Positions 46,725-56,325 of a DNA stretch of 64,000 nt are shown here, piece by piece. The notes beneath the pieces are model-generated. The model was given only the letters and a program-made list of their open reading frames with translations, had not been told where the DNA came from and ran no database searches. Source of the DNA: Anaerovirgula multivorans (GTDB taxonomy: Bacteria > Bacillota > Clostridia > Peptostreptococcales > Natronincolaceae). Every line of letters begins with the position of its first letter. The first letter of the stretch is position 1. The stretch covers positions 30,582 to 94,581 of the forward strand of contig NZ_FZOJ01000017.1 of NCBI RefSeq assembly GCF_900188145.1, given 5' to 3'. The translations under genes and the position numbers were made by a program.

Positions 46725-46742
46725 TGTCCTAATGTGTGGACA
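46725..46742 (-). promoter_or_regulatory. Palindrome in pPIWI-RE promoter region
   Basis: TGTCC, an 8-bp gap and GGACA form a perfect inverted repeat just ahead of the pPIWI-RE operon and behind the WYL gene. WYL repressors of defence operons bind such palindromes, so this is the likely operator. Confidence 0.5.
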
Positions 46743-46762
46743 GTTGGCTTAATTTTATAAAA

Positions 46763-46787
46763 AAAAACATTCAAATAGAATGCTTTT
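46763..46787 (-). terminator. Terminator of WYL gene
   Basis: Hairpin (10-bp arms, one G-T pair) overlapping the WYL stop codon and followed on the minus strand by nine T residues. It separates the WYL gene from the pPIWI-RE operon, which therefore has its own promoter. Confidence 0.75.
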
Positions 46788-47781
46788 ATTTTTTACTATA
46801 TAATTGCAATATATTTTGTAAGTAGCCTCTCATTGAATCTACTAAACTTTGAGGCGCAACTATTCTGGCTTTATCTCCAAACATCAAAAGCCAACCAAAA
46901 AAAGTACCTGTTGCCGCAATTTCTGTTGCAATTTTAAAACTTGTTTCAGTTTTACCATATATTCTAACATCTTTGCCAAAACGATCAATGACAACATTGA
47001 TTAATGAATTATCAAATTCGATCTCAACTCTTTCAGTCTCACCACTAAACATACTAAATACTCTTTTTGAATACTCTACTACGTTGAAGTTTTCAAACTC
47101 ACTGATTACTGGCCTCATATTCTCACTAACCATAATCTCGGACATTCTGTCCACTCGAAAGTGACTTATATCTTGATAGCGTTCATGATAGGCTATTAAA
47201 TAATAATTATCATCTGCCCATGTTAGGGCATAGGGGCTCACACAATAAACCTCGCCATTTCTTCTAAACTTCAATCGCTTGTCTACTGTATAATCAAAGT
47301 ATTTAAATTGAACCATACGATTCTGTTGAATCGCATAATGAATGGCATCAACATTATAGTAGATGCTTTCATTCATCGTTTTGACTCGATCGTTGACTAT
47401 TACATGACGATGAAGCTCTTTTGCTTCATGTGCACTTGTTAGTTTTTCAATCTTTTTGATGAGTTCATTGCTCTTTTTATGTGTTATGAACTTTGATGCT
47501 TGAACAGCATCTACTAACAGCTTTAACTCAGGCAACTCAAACTCTCTTGATGCCATATAATAATTATTGGTCCTTGTTTTGTCACACACAATATCAGCAC
47601 CAAAAATCTTAAGTAATTCGACATCAGAATAGACTGACTTTCGTTCCGCCGATATTCCAAATCGGTCAAGCTCATCTATCAAATCGTTTACCGTCATCGG
47701 ATGCTCTTCATCAGTTTTCTCAGTAAGTATCTTCAATAAATAAAGCGTTTTAAGCTTTTGATTATTTGTACTACTCATCAT
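46786..47781 (-). CDS. WYL-domain transcriptional repressor (BrxR/CapW-like)
   Basis: Regulator of 331 residues with an N-terminal winged helix (about 8-70; LIDELDRFGISAERKSVYSDVELLK), a WYL Sm-like ligand domain (about 140-240; MVQFKYFDY, YALTWADDNYYLIAY, HFRVDRMSEI) and a C-terminal WCX part. This is the layout of BrxR/CapW repressors that keep phage-defence operons quiet until ligand is bound. AAGGA lies eight bases before ATG 47781, which was preferred to 47790. It faces its own terminator and a palindrome in front of the pPIWI-RE operon. Confidence 0.88.
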   Translation of the reverse strand: MMSSTNNQKLKTLYLLKILTEKTDEEHPMTVNDLIDELDRFGISAERKSVYSDVELLKIFGADIVCDKTRTNNYYMASREFELPELKLLVDAVQASKFITHKKSNELIKKIEKLTSAHEAKELHRHVIVNDRVKTMNESIYYNVDAIHYAIQQNRMVQFKYFDYTVDKRLKFRRNGEVYCVSPYALTWADDNYYLIAYHERYQDISHFRVDRMSEIMVSENMRPVISEFENFNVVEYSKRVFSMFSGETERVEIEFDNSLINVVIDRFGKDVRIYGKTETSFKIATEIAATGTFFGWLLMFGDKARIVAPQSLVDSMRGYLQNILQLYSKK

Positions 47782-47820
47782 TTTCATCATCCTTAATTAG
47801 TTACTAGATAGTAAGATCAT

Positions 47821-47836
47821 ATTGTATCTATACAAT
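47821..47836. promoter_or_regulatory. Inverted repeat upstream of WYL gene
   Basis: ATTGTA, a 4-bp gap and TACAAT, 40 bp upstream of the WYL start. Could be a self-binding site or part of its promoter (a TACAAT -10 box). Weak evidence. Confidence 0.35.
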
Positions 47837-48002
47837 AACTTATATCTCATTTCTGTCATATGCTACAAGAATCAACGATTTATGATATAAAGATCAAACG
47901 GAATATGAAACCAAACGTTTTACCGCTGAACATTATTATCTGAAAGTGAAAAACTGAATTCTATTTAGTTCATCATTTTTGTTCCAAAAGGAACCACTTC
48001 GA

Positions 48003-49766
48003 CTATTTAATAAAAACGTGTTCCCATTCACTTTTTGGAAACCTAGGATATTCAGCTTTTTTATCTGTTCCAGGCATTGCAACAACCAGAAGTCTACGTG
48101 GTCTTGTCATTCCTACATAAGCAATTCTCATCAATTCCGAATCCAATGCCCCATTATTCAAAAATGAAGGGGTTAACGTGTTGCTCCCTTTTTGGTGTTG
48201 TACATGCAATAACACAGCCTCATACGTCTCACCTTTTACCCCATGAACTGATGACCTCGTATAGCTTTCTTTGTTTTTCTTTTCAAAGAATACTCTTATT
48301 GGCTTTTCTTTAAAATCTTTCATTTTGGTGTCCCGAGTCTTGATCTTCACAACATTGGCTATGTCCTTCCCCTCTCTTTGAACAAGATTGCTAGATTCCA
48401 ACAGTTGATTGAGGGTGCATTTAAACTGATTAATCCATCCACTTATGGGAGTATCTAAAGATGGATAATTGGTCATGATATTAATAATACCTAATTTCCA
48501 TTTATAATATGGTATTACCCGATTAATTTCATCTTCAATACTATGTATACTTTTCAAATCGCCAATCGTCATACTATAAATTGCCTGCTCACATAAGCTA
48601 AAAGCTTTTTTCCTTGATCCGAAGTACCATTCATATGCAGATCTCGCAAACATCTCTACTTCAGAACTTTTCCATAATCCTGATATGTCAGAATCAGAGT
48701 GAATTTTGCTTCTAGTTACAATGGCAACTTTATCCGAAACAACCTCAATTTCCATTTCTTTGCACTTATTCTTAAAATATTCGTAAATTTTTTCTTGTCC
48801 AGTTTGCATCGAGTGTAACAATAATATAGGCTTCTGCTCTTCGGCAGCAAATGGGCCTTTAGCTGTATTAGCTGCTTTATCCTCTAGTGATTGAGAAAAA
48901 TACCTAACTGCATTACAAATTCTTTGTGAGCTTCGAAAATTAGCTGTAAGCATCAATGTCTTCCAATCATCTTCTTGCATTTTTTGTACAAAGCATTTCG
49001 GTGTGGCATTTCTCCATTCATAGATTGATTGATCAGGATCGCCAACTAAGAAAGTTTTTTCAACTCCAGCAGTAAAAAGCAAATCAAATACCGCCATTTG
49101 CTCTTCAGATGTATCTTGTGCTTCGTCAATTAATATTACTGGGAATCTGCTTGCGATAGCTTGAGCAATGCATGGATTTTCATTTAACAAACGATATGCA
49201 AATGAAGAAACCTCACTTTGAAATACAATTCCTTTCTTTTCATAAATTTTTTTATATTGAGCACAAGGAGGTACTTTCCGCCCGCTATTCGGCTCACAGA
49301 TAACTTCAGAATGATTTTTATAGAGTTTACCATCAATACCATAGTAAAACTTTTCAATTGAATCACTGCATCCTTTTCGATGGCACTCGGTTCTCCAAAA
49401 TCTAAATTGGTAATTCCAAATATTACTTAATGTAACCTGTGGCCTTGCCCTATTTTCGTTATAAAGATATCCATATTGAAGAACGATAAAGTTATTAATG
49501 AAGCTATCAACGGTACCCACAAAGTGCGGATAATCAATTTTTCCCGATACACCAATAAGCTGTTCAATCTGATCCATTATCTCTTTACTGGCTATATTCG
49601 TGAATGATAGCACTGCCATACCCTGATGATTTTTTTTCCATTGGTGAAGATATTTCAGAACTTTTCTTGCAACTATATAGGTTTTACCACTACCTGGACA
49701 AGCACAGAGAACATTTTTGCCTTCTGCTCTCATAAAAGCTTCTTGTTCATCAGTTAACTCATACAT
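48003..49766 (-). CDS. gajB: Gabija GajB, UvrD-like helicase
   Basis: SF1 helicase of 587 residues, the second Gabija subunit. Motif I CPGSGKTY (residues 23-30), motif II LIDEAQDTSEEQ, motif III VGDPDQSIYEWR, motif V/VI HGVKGETYEAVLL and RIAYVGMTRPRRLLVV. GajB binds nucleotide and DNA ends and cooperates with GajA to degrade invading DNA in known systems. AGGTGAG lies just before the ATG, and it begins 8 bp after the gajA stop. Complete with all motifs. Confidence 0.88.
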   Translation of the reverse strand: MYELTDEQEAFMRAEGKNVLCACPGSGKTYIVARKVLKYLHQWKKNHQGMAVLSFTNIASKEIMDQIEQLIGVSGKIDYPHFVGTVDSFINNFIVLQYGYLYNENRARPQVTLSNIWNYQFRFWRTECHRKGCSDSIEKFYYGIDGKLYKNHSEVICEPNSGRKVPPCAQYKKIYEKKGIVFQSEVSSFAYRLLNENPCIAQAIASRFPVILIDEAQDTSEEQMAVFDLLFTAGVEKTFLVGDPDQSIYEWRNATPKCFVQKMQEDDWKTLMLTANFRSSQRICNAVRYFSQSLEDKAANTAKGPFAAEEQKPILLLHSMQTGQEKIYEYFKNKCKEMEIEVVSDKVAIVTRSKIHSDSDISGLWKSSEVEMFARSAYEWYFGSRKKAFSLCEQAIYSMTIGDLKSIHSIEDEINRVIPYYKWKLGIINIMTNYPSLDTPISGWINQFKCTLNQLLESSNLVQREGKDIANVVKIKTRDTKMKDFKEKPIRVFFEKKNKESYTRSSVHGVKGETYEAVLLHVQHQKGSNTLTPSFLNNGALDSELMRIAYVGMTRPRRLLVVAMPGTDKKAEYPRFPKSEWEHVFIK

Positions 49767-49774
49767 TCACTCAC

Positions 49775-51763
49775 CTACTTTTCAGTAACTGCAAAAATTG
49801 CTCTTTTAATATATTCTGGAACTTCAAACGCATTTTCGACAGCAATTCCTTTAGAAATATTCTCTCGCTGTTTACGTATTTTGTTACAGAGTCTTTGGGC
49901 TAGTGCACCTTTGCTATTATCTCTATAGCGAATAAATAGCCATATACAAGCAGCCTTTTCATCAATGGTCTCAAGCGATGATAGTTTTTCACTTAAAGAC
50001 TTACCCACAATCGGGAATTCTTCTTTAATTGCGCTTTCGAGTACGAAAATATTGCTTTCACAAAAACCAAGTGCGTATTCCAAAGTCTTTATAGCGCAAA
50101 ACGTCTTAATCGAAGTGTTTTCGCACAGTTTTAGGATTTCAGTGTATCGACCGGAAGGTTTGCCTTTGCTAAGTTTATCAAGAATATCTGCACTAATACC
50201 ATCATAGTCAATATCTTTACTAATATACGTATTCATATCAGCTTTATCTGTACATCTGTCATCATCTGTGATAATAGCAATTTTTTCAAAACACTGAACA
50301 GCAGTTTGCGATGTAAACAAATTCACAAACGGCTTAAATGCTACACTATTCAAATTAACAATTTCTACAGCGTATTTGTCCAATGGTCGATTTATAATCT
50401 TAGCCAATTCAGGAATTATTAAAGCTTCACATATGCCTTCAACAAAAAGAACTCCCTTAGCAAAAAACATTTGAGACTTTGTTACATCTAGATATTTTTC
50501 CAAATATGCCTTATCAGAGTCTTCAAGCTTAGTACTCGCCAATGGAAGCGATCGCTTTTGATGATTTACTTCATATAAAAGATTAACATTCTCTATGCCA
50601 ACCTTTGATACCAATGTTGGTGAGTGAGAAGTATATATAACTTGAATATTCTCTCCACCTTTACCCGTGTCCATTAAGAAACGTTGAACTAATTCCTGTA
50701 ATTGAGGGTGTAAATGAGCTTCTGGTTCTTCAATCAATAGCAGATTCTGAAAGACACCAGGTTTTTTAATTGACATATCACCTAATACAGCTGACATGAA
50801 GAGTAGGTTATTATAACCAAGTCCATTTTGATATAGTTCAAAAGTATGTCTTGATATCTCTAATACTCGGTTCTTAAGCTCCTCATCAATTGCTGTTTTA
50901 CTATTGATGATTGATAAATCAATATGTACACCGGCTTCGGAAGTATGAATAGAATGACAATCCTTATTAGCCAAGGCTAAATCTTTTGCCTTCTTAACAA
51001 GTGGGTCATCTTCAGATATTAAGACCCATTTGGGTTTAACCCAAGCTCTGAGCGATCCAGCAATAGAATCAAACCGCGGTTCAACAAGACCAATATCTAT
51101 CTGTTGTTGCAATACCTCTTGCTCTATTCTAGATAAATTTTGATTTACTGCATCTCTTGCTTTAATCAATTGTTCTTTTTCAAGAATATTAGAATTGGCA
51201 CTTTGAAGTAGTTTTACAAGTTCATCACGTTCACTCTCTTCCGGAACAATATTTCTCAGGAGTTGTGCTAATTTGCTATTTCGAGATGGCTTCATCTCAT
51301 TTTCGGAATCTCGTAGTGCTCCTAAAAAAGCAATTTATATTGCTTCAAAAGTGTCTGATGATATTGGATTTCCTTCAGTACCGATACCCCAGCTACTACT
51401 TTTTACTTTTTCCATACCATTTGCAGCAGTGTACGAAGAAAAGCGAACATGAAATTCACCACTGGTTTTTTTCTCTGGATTCCATATTTCTAATAAATAT
51501 GGTGGTACATCTTCGAGGAAAACATCAAATTGAGCCCACTGAGCTGTAGTGCCATCATCATTTATATGAAAATCCGATTTACTGAAGAAGATATCTTTTT
51601 TGTAAGGCACCGTTGAAAATGCAATTCTAATAGCATCGATGATAGAAGATTTGCCGCTATTATTCTCACCAATTATCGCATTGACACCTTTATTGAAAAT
51701 GATTTCAACGCCAGTTTCATCAAATACTCTAAAATTACGAATATGTATTCTTTTCAGATACAT
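49775..51763 (-). pseudogene. gajA: Gabija GajA, OLD-type endonuclease, with in-frame stop
   Basis: ATPase-nuclease of Gabija. First frame: MYLKRIHIRNFRVF and Walker A GENNSGKSS (residues 32-40). TAA stands at 51337-51335 (about codon 143). The same frame then goes on without shift: IAFLGALRDSENE, LGYNNLLFMS (signature), Walker B LLLIEEPEAHLHPQ, TSHSP, and the TOPRIM nuclease FVEGICEALIIPEL with the DDDR acid group, to the stop at 49775. Joined length is about 660 residues, normal for the family. A single change (for example CAA or TAC to TAA) has split it; the back half could start at ATG 51295 but has no Walker A. Thus Gabija may be inactive here. Confidence 0.85.
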
Positions 51764-52034
51764 TTCCATCCCCCCCTTAGCAAAATAACCCTACTCGAAT
51801 AACCATAGTTCAAGTTTGCCTAATAATAAAAAATGCTAGGGTTTGTTTTTCTTTGAATTCTTCGGGTTTTTATTTTGCAAATTCCATACCTGCTATGCTT
51901 CTTACTTTGATATTATCAGTCTCATTTATATGCTCGATGAACGCTCTTAAATACAACTCTAAAATTCAACCAAAATAGAAATACAGACCTTAAAATCACC
52001 TAAATTTAAGAATTAGCTTTCAAGGTTACCTAAT
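51764..52034. other. Intergenic stretch between Gabija and dynamin cassette
   Basis: About 270 bp without a gene. It must hold the Gabija promoter and the end of the dynamin transcript, but no clear terminator was seen. Confidence 0.35.
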
Positions 52035-52349
52035 TTAGAACTTCTCTTTAACAAGGGTTTGTCGATATTTTTCATATGACTTTATCCAGGTTTCTATTTC
52101 CTCACATGCTTCTTCACTCAGCTCATTACGTATTTTACTGTAACTGTTCTTCACTTCAATCAGTTGCATATTTATAGTATGCATAGTCTTTATGATTCCA
52201 GCGTTCTTTTTTCTACGTGCTTGAGCTTCAGCTTCTATTAACTCTCTTTGAGCACTAATCATACTTCGTTCTAAATCATCGATTGTAACATCCTTGACAT
52301 GAGCTTTAATCATAGAAAAAATAGAATATAAATCATCATCCTTTAACAT
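52035..52349 (-). CDS. Small coiled-coil protein, last gene of dynamin cassette
   Basis: A 104-residue protein made of one long helical stretch, VTIDDLERSMISAQRELIEAEAQARRKKN, then a second helix. No known domain. It lies 15 bp behind the 131-residue protein, so it is likely in the same transcript. Probably an adaptor for the GTPases. Confidence 0.55.
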   Translation of the reverse strand: MLKDDDLYSIFSMIKAHVKDVTIDDLERSMISAQRELIEAEAQARRKKNAGIIKTMHTINMQLIEVKNSYSKIRNELSEEACEEIETWIKSYEKYRQTLVKEKF

Positions 52350-52364
52350 AAAAAATATACTCCT

Positions 52365-52760
52365 CTAAAGATTTCCTATTTCTTTAACAATATCACACAT
52401 AATCTTTGAAAATTCATCACCTGATATTTTATTGTCATTGTGTTTGTAAAACTGGTTCATCATATCTTTAATAAAATTCATTTTTTCTACCATTTGATCA
52501 GTATCAGACTGCTTTTTCATAACATAAGCTTCTGCTTCTGCAAGGAGATATTTCCTGTCTTCCCCCATTTTTCGAATTATTGCATCAGTTTGTATTTTCA
52601 TTTTCCCCATTTCGACTATATCGAATGCCAAATCCAAGATTTTATCAAAATTATCAATTGAAGCATCTAAAATTCTGTCAGTCCTCGTACTTGGGAATTC
52701 ATGTTCCTTTGCTTTCACTTCATTCATACGCTTTCCGGTAACAATCTCATAATCACTCAT
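52365..52760 (-). CDS. Small helical protein coupled to dynamin-like GTPase
   Basis: A 131-residue mostly helical protein with a Met-rich middle (FDIVEMGKMKIQTDAI). No family recognised. Its ATG overlaps the stop of the GTPase before it (ATGA), a sign of a fixed partnership. Confidence 0.55.
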   Translation of the reverse strand: MSDYEIVTGKRMNEVKAKEHEFPSTRTDRILDASIDNFDKILDLAFDIVEMGKMKIQTDAIIRKMGEDRKYLLAEAEAYVMKKQSDTDQMVEKMNFIKDMMNQFYKHNDNKISGDEFSKIMCDIVKEIGNL

Positions 52761-54547
52761 ATTAAACCTAACCTCTCTTTCGTTTCATTTACTCTTGTAA
52801 ATAATTCGTTTAGTTTTTTCGCATCTTCCAGCTCTGGATTGATTTCCATTTTAGATTTTACATCCTCAATCAATTCAGTAACAGTCTGAATATTAACAGC
52901 CTTTAGGTCTAAAAGATCTTTTTCTACCAGTGGCTTAATCTCACTTAACCACTTGTCCAACCCTTTCTTTACTGACTTTTTAAGCTTTGATTTCCATCGA
53001 GCATATTCATAAACAACCATTAGCACTTCTACAATCACTGCTGCCACTACTGCTAATGACTTGACTGAAGTTGCTCCTATTTTCTTTAAAGTATGCTTAA
53101 GCGCGTTGTGTGTTTCTCTTTTAAATGTCTTGCCAAATAGATCACCAACCACTTTTAAATAATGGGACGCAGCATTTGCGACACCAGCACCACTGCCACC
53201 AGCCCCACCATACTTTGCAAAAAATTTAAGCAAACCGCTTTTCAAGCCGTTCTCCATCATATTCCCAATTATATTTTTTGTTGCCTTGTCCAAGTGATGT
53301 TCATATCTAATGGATACATCTTTCTGAAATTTAGCTATAGCTGTGTTCAGCATATCTAAAACTCTACGATCCAAAGCATTTACTTCTGTTTCTATATAAT
53401 AATTGACTTCTTTAATTTCTTCTTTAGTAGCAAAAGGTAATGCATGAATATTCACATAAGTTATTGTCTCATCCATTTTCGATGTACCTTGACGTTCTAT
53501 TGCATCAATAGTACGTTCCTCAATCCAATTTCGCGCATCATCTAGTCGCTTCATTGTACCATCAATGATTTGTGCAAATGATGGGATAATTTCATCATCA
53601 ATGACATTTTGATAGCTATCTATAAGCTGTTGAAAATCTTTCATTAAGAGTAAACGTTCCTCATTACTCATGTTAACCATGGCAAATCTACTATTGACAT
53701 GATTTTCACAAGCTCGAAATAGATCTATAACATAATGATTAAAAGCTCTATTCAATATTTCTTTATGATTTTCACTATTTATTAGTTCGTTAATAAAACT
53801 CCATAGTTCTTTTGCTTCAGGCAAGGGATATCCATAAGTTTCATCTTCCTTACACTCGGGGACGAGAAACACCGGTAATTCAGAATGTAATAAATCCTTT
53901 GCGTATCCAACAATTTCCATTATTCTTGGGCTATCCATTTGAACATTTTGGGGACATCTATTAACTACAAGCACAACTTTTGCGTCTTCCCTAATCAAAT
54001 CATTCAAGAAAGCAAGAAATGCATAATCATTCTCTTGAATACCAATCTTGTAGGCAACAGTATACACTACAACATCACTATTTGGAATGAACTCCTTTAA
54101 CACTATGTCATGTTCACTGATTAGCGATCCATAGCCTGGAGTATCAAATAATTTTAAGTTGTCAAAACGAAAGTTTTTTATATTTTTCGCGCTTGTATGT
54201 ATTCTTAGCCGTTCTAACTGATTATCAGGCTTTTTAGCAAGTGTGTCAAATAGATTATCGTCAATCACTTCCATAGTTGCATCTTTATTAATAGCATAAT
54301 ATGATGTTTGATCACCTGATAAAACTACTTCAGTAATAGTCCCCGTAGTAGGCGTCGCGCTTACAGGTAAAGTTGGCATCCCTAAGAGCCCATTGATCAA
54401 TGATGACTTACCACTACTGGTCTCTCCTAAAAACATTACATAACTATCGGGTTTACTGATGCGAGCTTTCAAAAATTTTGATAAGGTCTTTAAATCTTTA
54501 TTGTCAATCTCTTCAACTAAATTATTTACTATTTCATAGCGTTCCAT
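52757..54547 (-). CDS. Dynamin-like GTPase (third of cassette)
   Basis: Bacterial dynamin-like protein of 596 residues. G1 LGETSSGKSS (residues 40-49), G2 region ATPTTGTITE, G3 DTPGYGSL, G4-like NRCP. A helical stalk follows, then a glycine-rich patch GGAGGSGAGVANAASHYLK and hydrophobic segments (SLAVVAAVIVEVLMVVYEYA) that could insert in membrane. Start at ATG 54547 overlaps the previous stop as TGATG; ATG 54556 is possible. One of three different GTPases in a row, which suggests hetero-oligomers. Possibly remodels membrane during phage attack. Confidence 0.85.
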   Translation of the reverse strand: MERYEIVNNLVEEIDNKDLKTLSKFLKARISKPDSYVMFLGETSSGKSSLINGLLGMPTLPVSATPTTGTITEVVLSGDQTSYYAINKDATMEVIDDNLFDTLAKKPDNQLERLRIHTSAKNIKNFRFDNLKLFDTPGYGSLISEHDIVLKEFIPNSDVVVYTVAYKIGIQENDYAFLAFLNDLIREDAKVVLVVNRCPQNVQMDSPRIMEIVGYAKDLLHSELPVFLVPECKEDETYGYPLPEAKELWSFINELINSENHKEILNRAFNHYVIDLFRACENHVNSRFAMVNMSNEERLLLMKDFQQLIDSYQNVIDDEIIPSFAQIIDGTMKRLDDARNWIEERTIDAIERQGTSKMDETITYVNIHALPFATKEEIKEVNYYIETEVNALDRRVLDMLNTAIAKFQKDVSIRYEHHLDKATKNIIGNMMENGLKSGLLKFFAKYGGAGGSGAGVANAASHYLKVVGDLFGKTFKRETHNALKHTLKKIGATSVKSLAVVAAVIVEVLMVVYEYARWKSKLKKSVKKGLDKWLSEIKPLVEKDLLDLKAVNIQTVTELIEDVKSKMEINPELEDAKKLNELFTRVNETKERLGLI

Positions 54548-56325
54548 CAATCCCATAATTTTTCACCTTCAGCCTTTTTCAGTGATTCTAAATCAAATTT
54601 CAGTTCTTTCAATCGCAAATCAGATTCAGTTTCATTATATGCTCGTTGGATTTTTTGAGCATTTTCTGCTTTCAAGGAGTTAATGTACTCTTTCCTGCTA
54701 TTTAAATATTCATCCATTACATTTGTAACATCTGCTTCAATTGACTTATAGTTGTCAAGAATAACTGCTCTAATTGTATTATAAAACGACTCTATATATG
54801 GCTCTATTTCACTTTTTGTTGTTCTTGCTCGTGCTTTTACAATTTCTTTTTTAGTTGTGCTCCCCAAGAAACTACTAATTGCACTGACACTTAACATTGC
54901 TAAAATACCAACTGCTACACCAATTGGTCCACCTATTGCTCCTCCCACTGCAGCTCCTACCCATATACCGCCGCCAGCACCTACTAGTTTTATACCAATG
55001 TCAAGACCTTTTTCGAATTTAAATGCCTCACTATTATTGAATATCATTGATTCATAATTTGCTTCACTTTCTCTCGAAATCAGTAGGTTTATTTCTTCAA
55101 GCTTATTCCTGATTTCTGTCATCACTCCATCCATCTTATCAAACGTTTGTTCAATAGCATCATTAACACATCCATTTTGAATATCAACAAATGCTTGTGT
55201 CAATTGATCACCATCAACAACTCCACAATCAATAACATGATATATTCCAACCCTCAAATTTTCTTTCTGCTCCCTAGCAATTCTCATACTAAATGTCTTT
55301 ATTTCTCGACTTGTTTTCTTCAATAACAGTTGCAATTCTTCTACTTCCAACTCTATTTTTTCAGTACTTTGTTTAAATTCGAGTTCATTTTCATCAAGTG
55401 ACCTTTGTAATTCATCTATAGACATCTGGTTCTCTTCTATTAATTTGTTAATTTTAGTCTTTATCTCAGTTATAAATTCACCAATGTGTTGTTTTGCATA
55501 AGCTAACAGTATTTCTCTTCGATCACTTGTGTAACTGTCTAGATGATTCAATAAACCATTCAGATTTGATTTCTCATACATGTCATTATGCTTATGAATA
55601 ATTCCGTAGGCTGCATCATACGCATTCACTGCGATTATTGGATCAATTTCAGATATATTGATTTGTTGTCCAATATCAGATAGTACCTTTTGGTTAAAAT
55701 CGATTGATTCCATCACTTCACGCTTTGATTCGCCAAATATATTCTGAACAAATATTACCTTTGAAAATGCCTTCCAAACACTTTTTATAAAAATTTCTTC
55801 CATACGTCGTATAGTCGGTACGGTTGGAATTATCATGATAGCAAAACAAAGATTCTTAATATATCTCATAGTTGTCTCTTGATTGTTCTTTGTCAAGCTA
55901 CCTACTCCCGGCAAATCAACTAAAACTAATCCACTTTCTAAGAATCTATGTTTTTTCACTACTACAATGTGTGATACTCCTAATTGGTTACCCGGATTAT
56001 AGTTGTTATCCACATACAATTTGAGATCCTTATGTTCATTTAGTAATTCAAATGGTTTGCTGGTAAAATGTACTTCTATCCTTGTTTCTTCTCCAAATCG
56101 AATCTCCACTGGAACACAAGTCGTTTCGTCAGCTTCATTAGGTAAAATATTTTCTCCAATTATTGCGTTTAAAAGCGTGCTCTTTCCCATTCCTTGCATT
56201 CCAATTACTGGAACTATCAACTCTGGTGATTCTGCTGAATCAACAAATTTTTGACTCAAATCACCATATAAGGCATTACCTGAATACTTATTGAGAATAT
56301 CTTTCACTTTGCCAACTAATATCAT
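54547..56325 (-). CDS. Dynamin-like GTPase (second of cassette)
   Basis: Dynamin-like protein of 592 residues. G1 GMQGMGKST (42-50), G2 Thr in DETTCVPVE, G3 DLPGVGSL, and a QNIF motif at the G4 position. A long coiled coil (about 275-345, LIEENQMSIDELQRSLDENE) precedes a Gly/Ala membrane insertion segment GGGIWVGAAVGGAIGG and VAVGILAMLSVSA, as in other membrane dynamins. The start was set at ATG 56325 because it overlaps the stop of the coiled-coil gene as ATGA. Followed by TGATG overlap with the third GTPase. Confidence 0.85.
   Translation of the reverse strand: MILVGKVKDILNKYSGNALYGDLSQKFVDSAESPELIVPVIGMQGMGKSTLLNAIIGENILPNEADETTCVPVEIRFGEETRIEVHFTSKPFELLNEHKDLKLYVDNNYNPGNQLGVSHIVVVKKHRFLESGLVLVDLPGVGSLTKNNQETTMRYIKNLCFAIMIIPTVPTIRRMEEIFIKSVWKAFSKVIFVQNIFGESKREVMESIDFNQKVLSDIGQQINISEIDPIIAVNAYDAAYGIIHKHNDMYEKSNLNGLLNHLDSYTSDRREILLAYAKQHIGEFITEIKTKINKLIEENQMSIDELQRSLDENELEFKQSTEKIELEVEELQLLLKKTSREIKTFSMRIAREQKENLRVGIYHVIDCGVVDGDQLTQAFVDIQNGCVNDAIEQTFDKMDGVMTEIRNKLEEINLLISRESEANYESMIFNNSEAFKFEKGLDIGIKLVGAGGGIWVGAAVGGAIGGPIGVAVGILAMLSVSAISSFLGSTTKKEIVKARARTTKSEIEPYIESFYNTIRAVILDNYKSIEADVTNVMDEYLNSRKEYINSLKAENAQKIQRAYNETESDLRLKELKFDLESLKKAEGEKLWD

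Noticed and set aside
47985..48000. GTTCC/GGAAC hairpin after gajB as terminator
   Set aside because: Not followed by a T-run on the minus strand.
48003..48313. Plus-strand frames over gajB
   Set aside because: Antisense shadows with no ribosome site.
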